Assembly: GCA_020430865.1 (NCBI GenBank) | Contig: JAGQIY010000715.1 | Span: 1-16,351 of the forward strand | Direction of reading: 5' to 3' | From: Myxococcales bacterium | GTDB lineage: Bacteria; Myxococcota; Polyangia; Polyangiales; Polyangiaceae | Length of the DNA: 16,351 nucleotides | Part shown: piece after piece, positions 14,032-16,351 of the stretch | Numbering within the stretch: position 1 is the first letter of the stretch | Layout of the letters: every line of letters begins with the position of its first letter | Position numbers and translations under genes: made by a program | The notes under the pieces: model-generated | Databases searched by the model: none | The model's input: the letters and a program-made list of their open reading frames with translations, nothing else | What the model was told of the DNA's origin: nothing

Positions 14032-14994
14032 ATGAGCGATCGCAAAGCTTTTCCCATTCACATTCCGGAGGCTGCCCGTCGCACGCAGAGCGGGCTCCTC
14101 GTCGCCGATGGTGCACTGGGCTTGGTCGCCGGGACTCCCCTGGTGCGCCTCGGTCGCATCCACGCTGGCGGTGCGCAGATCTGGGGCAAGTCGGAGTTCG
14201 TCAACGCGGGGGGAAGTGTGAAGGACCGTCCCGCGCTATCCATGATCCTCGCCGCGGAGCGAGCGGGGAAGCTCAAGCCGGGGGCGAGCATCATCGAAGC
14301 CACCAGCGGCAACACCGGCATCAGCCTGGCGATGATCGCTGCGGTTCGCGGCTATCGCTGCGTGCTCGTGATGCCTGAGGACATGAGCCTCGAACGTCGC
14401 TACATCCTGCGCGCCTACGGTGCCGAGATCGTCCTCACCGCCGCCCAGGACGGCATGGCCGGCGCAGTCAAGCGTTCTCAGGAGCTGCTCAAGTCGACGC
14501 CTGGCGCGTTCATGCCGAGCCAGTTCACCAACCCCGCGAACCCGATGGCTCATGCCCGGGGAACGGCGCTGGAGATCCTCGAGCAGCTCGACGGCGAAAT
14601 CGCGGCCTTCGTGGCTGGCGTCGGCACGGGGGGCACGGTGACTGGAGTCGGTGCCGTGCTGAAACAGAAGCTGGGCAAGACGCTCCGTGTGGTCGCGGTC
14701 GAACCCGCGGCGAGCGCCGTGCTGAGCGGAAAGCGACCGGGCATGCACGGCATTCAGGGGCTCGGCGCAGGGTTCGTTCCCGAGATCCTCGAGCGCGACT
14801 TGCTCGACGAAGTCATCGGCGTGAGTGACGTCGCCGCCGAGCGCATGGTGCGTCGCCTGGCGCGAGAAGAGGGGCTCCTGGTTGGGCCGTCATCTGGGGC
14901 CAACGTCCACGCCGCCATCGAAGTCGCGAGCCAGCTCGAGTCCGGGAACGTCGTCACCATCTTGTGTGACTCGGGCGAGCGCTACCTGTTCTGA
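14032..14994 (+). CDS. cysK: Cysteine synthase (O-acetylserine sulfhydrylase)
   Basis: A 320-residue PLP enzyme of fold type II, making cysteine from O-acetylserine and sulfide. The Schiff-base lysine is Lys64 in GGSVKDRP. The substrate loop TSGNTG is present, GVGTGGTVTG binds the PLP phosphate, and the CysK-type HGIQGLGAGFVPEIL segment and the PSSGANV (PLP-ring serine) are also present. About 28 residues precede the first conserved block (GTPLVRL), slightly longer than usual. The protein ends abruptly at GERYLF, shorter than many CysK proteins, which continue past this point, but the core is complete. Cystathionine beta-synthase-type enzymes share the motifs; the absence of heme or CBS domains favours CysK. 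No clear ribosome site precedes the ATG. Confidence 0.93.
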   Translation: MSDRKAFPIHIPEAARRTQSGLLVADGALGLVAGTPLVRLGRIHAGGAQIWGKSEFVNAGGSVKDRPALSMILAAERAGKLKPGASIIEATSGNTGISLAMIAAVRGYRCVLVMPEDMSLERRYILRAYGAEIVLTAAQDGMAGAVKRSQELLKSTPGAFMPSQFTNPANPMAHARGTALEILEQLDGEIAAFVAGVGTGGTVTGVGAVLKQKLGKTLRVVAVEPAASAVLSGKRPGMHGIQGLGAGFVPEILERDLLDEVIGVSDVAAERMVRRLAREEGLLVGPSSGANVHAAIEVASQLESGNVVTILCDSGERYLF

Positions 14995-15102
14995 AGGGCC
15001 GACCCGGATACGACTCGATTGGCCCTCGCTCGATCGGGGGTGAGGCGCGCTGGTTCGGCGCCGTGCGCGCCCTCGCCACGACCTGTGCTAGAGCAAGCCC
15101 CC

Positions 15103-15981
15103 ATGGCGCGCGGTTTCGAGCTTCCAGCCAAGATTCCATTGGCCGAGCAGCGCGGAGACACCTTCTCCGTGTTGGTCGCCCTGATGCGCCGCTTGCTGGC
15201 GGACGACGGCTGTCCCTGGGATCGAGAGCAGTCCCCCGAGAGCCTGCGCGACTACGTGCTCGAGGAGGCCTGCGAGGTGATCGACGCCATAGACGGCGGC
15301 GACCGCGCTGAACTCCGGGAGGAGCTCGGGGACCTCGCATTTCAGGTTGTTTTCCTTGCGGAACTGGCTCGAAGGGAGGGGGCGTTCGGTCCCGACGATG
15401 CCCTGGGAGACATCTGCGAGAAGCTCGTCAGGCGTCACCCCCACGTGTTCGAGGAGCCCCCGGTCGACCAGGCTGACGCAGCTGGCAGGGCCCGCATCGC
15501 GCGCCGCTGGGAGGAGATCAAACGGGAAGAAAAGGGATGGCGACCGCTGCTCGACGGCGTGCCGCGTTCGCTGCCAGCGCTTCGGCGGGCCCACACCATC
15601 TCCGAGAAGGTGGCGAGGGTGGGCTTCGACTGGCCTGACGCCAATGGCTCTCGCGCCAAGCTGGACGAGGAGCTCGGAGAACTCGATCAGGCGATTTCAG
15701 GTGGCGATGGCGACGGGATCGAGGCGGAGTTCGGCGATGTGCTGTTCGCTCTCGTGAACCTGGCGCGGCATCGCGGCGTGGACCTCGAGCGGGCGCTGCG
15801 CCGGACGTGCGACAAGTTTCAGAGCCGCTTTGCCCACGTCGAAGAGTCCGTGAGAGCATCACACGGGGACTGGCCGCGGGACGAACGCGGCAAGCCGACG
15901 TCGGGGCTCGCTCTCTCGGAGCTGGATGGCTACTGGGACGAGGCGAAGGCTCGCGAGGGAGAGAAGGACCAAGGAACATGA
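15103..15981 (+). CDS. mazG: Nucleoside triphosphate pyrophosphohydrolase MazG
   Basis: A 292-residue all-alpha hydrolase that splits NTPs and dNTPs to monophosphates plus pyrophosphate, a house-cleaning enzyme. Two MazG repeats are visible. The first has EEACE (54-58) and EELGD (73-77), the second EELGE (189-193) and EAEFGD (207-212); these Glu/Asp residues bind magnesium. GCPWDREQS at 36-44 is a family hallmark, as is KVARVGFDWP. The start at 15103 is preferred because it begins close to the family N-terminus, and the in-frame upstream 15019 adds only low-complexity residues. The stop overlaps the next gene's ATG (ATGA), making a coupled pair with rlmN. Confidence 0.95.
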   Translation: MARGFELPAKIPLAEQRGDTFSVLVALMRRLLADDGCPWDREQSPESLRDYVLEEACEVIDAIDGGDRAELREELGDLAFQVVFLAELARREGAFGPDDALGDICEKLVRRHPHVFEEPPVDQADAAGRARIARRWEEIKREEKGWRPLLDGVPRSLPALRRAHTISEKVARVGFDWPDANGSRAKLDEELGELDQAISGGDGDGIEAEFGDVLFALVNLARHRGVDLERALRRTCDKFQSRFAHVEESVRASHGDWPRDERGKPTSGLALSELDGYWDEAKAREGEKDQGT

Positions 15982-16351
15982 CCACTGAACTTCATCCCGT
16001 CGCGCGTTTCCCCGAGGAGTGGCGTGAGGCGCTGCTGGCTCAAGGGGAGAAGGCCTATCGAGCCGGTCAGGTGTTCCGCTGGATCCACCAGCGGGGTGTG
16101 ATGGATCCCGAACAGATGACGGATCTGGGGAAGGCCCTGCGGAGCCGCCTGGTCGAGGGCGGCCTGGCGGAGCCGTTCCAGGTGGCGAAGGTGCTGCGGT
16201 CCAAGGATGGGACGCGCAAGCTGCTGCTCGAGCTCGACGGAGGGGGGCTGGTCGAGTGCGTCTTGATACCGATGACTCGCGAGGCGGCGGCTGGAGAGAC
16301 CTCCGCCGAAGACGCAGACGCGGCCTCGGCGAGCTTCGACCCGGACGACGA
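15978..16351 (+). CDS. rlmN: RlmN, 23S rRNA (adenine-2503-C2) methyltransferase, N-terminal part (runs off window)
   Basis: 124 visible residues of a radical SAM methyltransferase that methylates A2503 of 23S rRNA and A37 of some tRNAs. The N-terminal accessory domain is clear: KAYRAGQVFRWIHQRGV (25-41) is a family hallmark, then SKDGTRKLLLEL (75-86) and LVECVLIPM (91-99). Normally a few residues then lead into the radical SAM core. Here an acidic, Ala-rich segment starts at residue 100 (REAAAGETSAEDADAASASF...) and continues to the window edge. The catalytic CxxxCxxC is not yet reached. AAGGA (15964-15968) sits nine bases before the ATG, inside the end of mazG. Confidence 0.9.
   Translation, partial: MTTELHPVARFPEEWREALLAQGEKAYRAGQVFRWIHQRGVMDPEQMTDLGKALRSRLVEGGLAEPFQVAKVLRSKDGTRKLLLELDGGGLVECVLIPMTREAAAGETSAEDADAASASFDPDD

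Overview
The window is GC-rich DNA with very tight gene packing, ATGA/TTGA stop-start overlaps, many lipoproteins and a zinc-ribbon membrane protein. This fits a myxobacterium-like deltaproteobacterium (Myxococcota, probably Polyangia). That placement is inferred from style and gene content; no phylogenetic marker was compared. I see no mobile element, CRISPR array, tRNA or rRNA.

Left edge (1-4168, + strand): the end of a type II fatty-acid/polyketide-like biosynthetic locus. It holds the C-terminal part of an acyl carrier protein and two large ketosynthase proteins, chained by a 4-base ATGA overlap and then a TTGA overlap. Both large proteins have the same unusual layout: a complete ketosynthase with a Cys-His-His triad, followed by a second, Cys-less ketosynthase N-lobe. 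The ACP resembles those of aryl-polyene-type clusters, so the proteins may be fused ketosynthase/chain-length-factor units. A run of nine G near the end of the first ketosynthase gene is placed so that a -1 slip would join both proteins into one chain.

Middle (4169-10505): a small lipoprotein, a patatin-like phospholipase and a short unrecognised gene lie on the + strand. A compact three-gene operon on the - strand encodes a class II glutamine-amidotransferase-like protein that lacks its catalytic cysteine, a lipoprotein, and a zinc-ribbon single-pass membrane protein. An 858-base gap with several symmetric elements follows, then a heme-oxygenase-like (PqqC/CADD-type) putative di-metal oxidase.

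Right part (10509-16351): mostly housekeeping. asnS is on the - strand. On the + strand are a lipoprotein with C2-like and PDZ domains, ygfZ (iron-sulfur cluster/folate protein), cysK, mazG (nucleotide pyrophosphohydrolase) and the start of rlmN (23S rRNA/tRNA methyltransferase), which overlaps mazG by four bases. The locus at the left therefore probably ends at 4168.

The best leads are the duplicated ketosynthase plus half-ketosynthase architecture with its slippery G-run, the Cys-less amidotransferase in its operon, the C2-PDZ lipoprotein, and a 17-base C-rich repeat (G-quadruplex-capable on the - strand) found about 190-205 bases upstream of two unrelated + strand genes.
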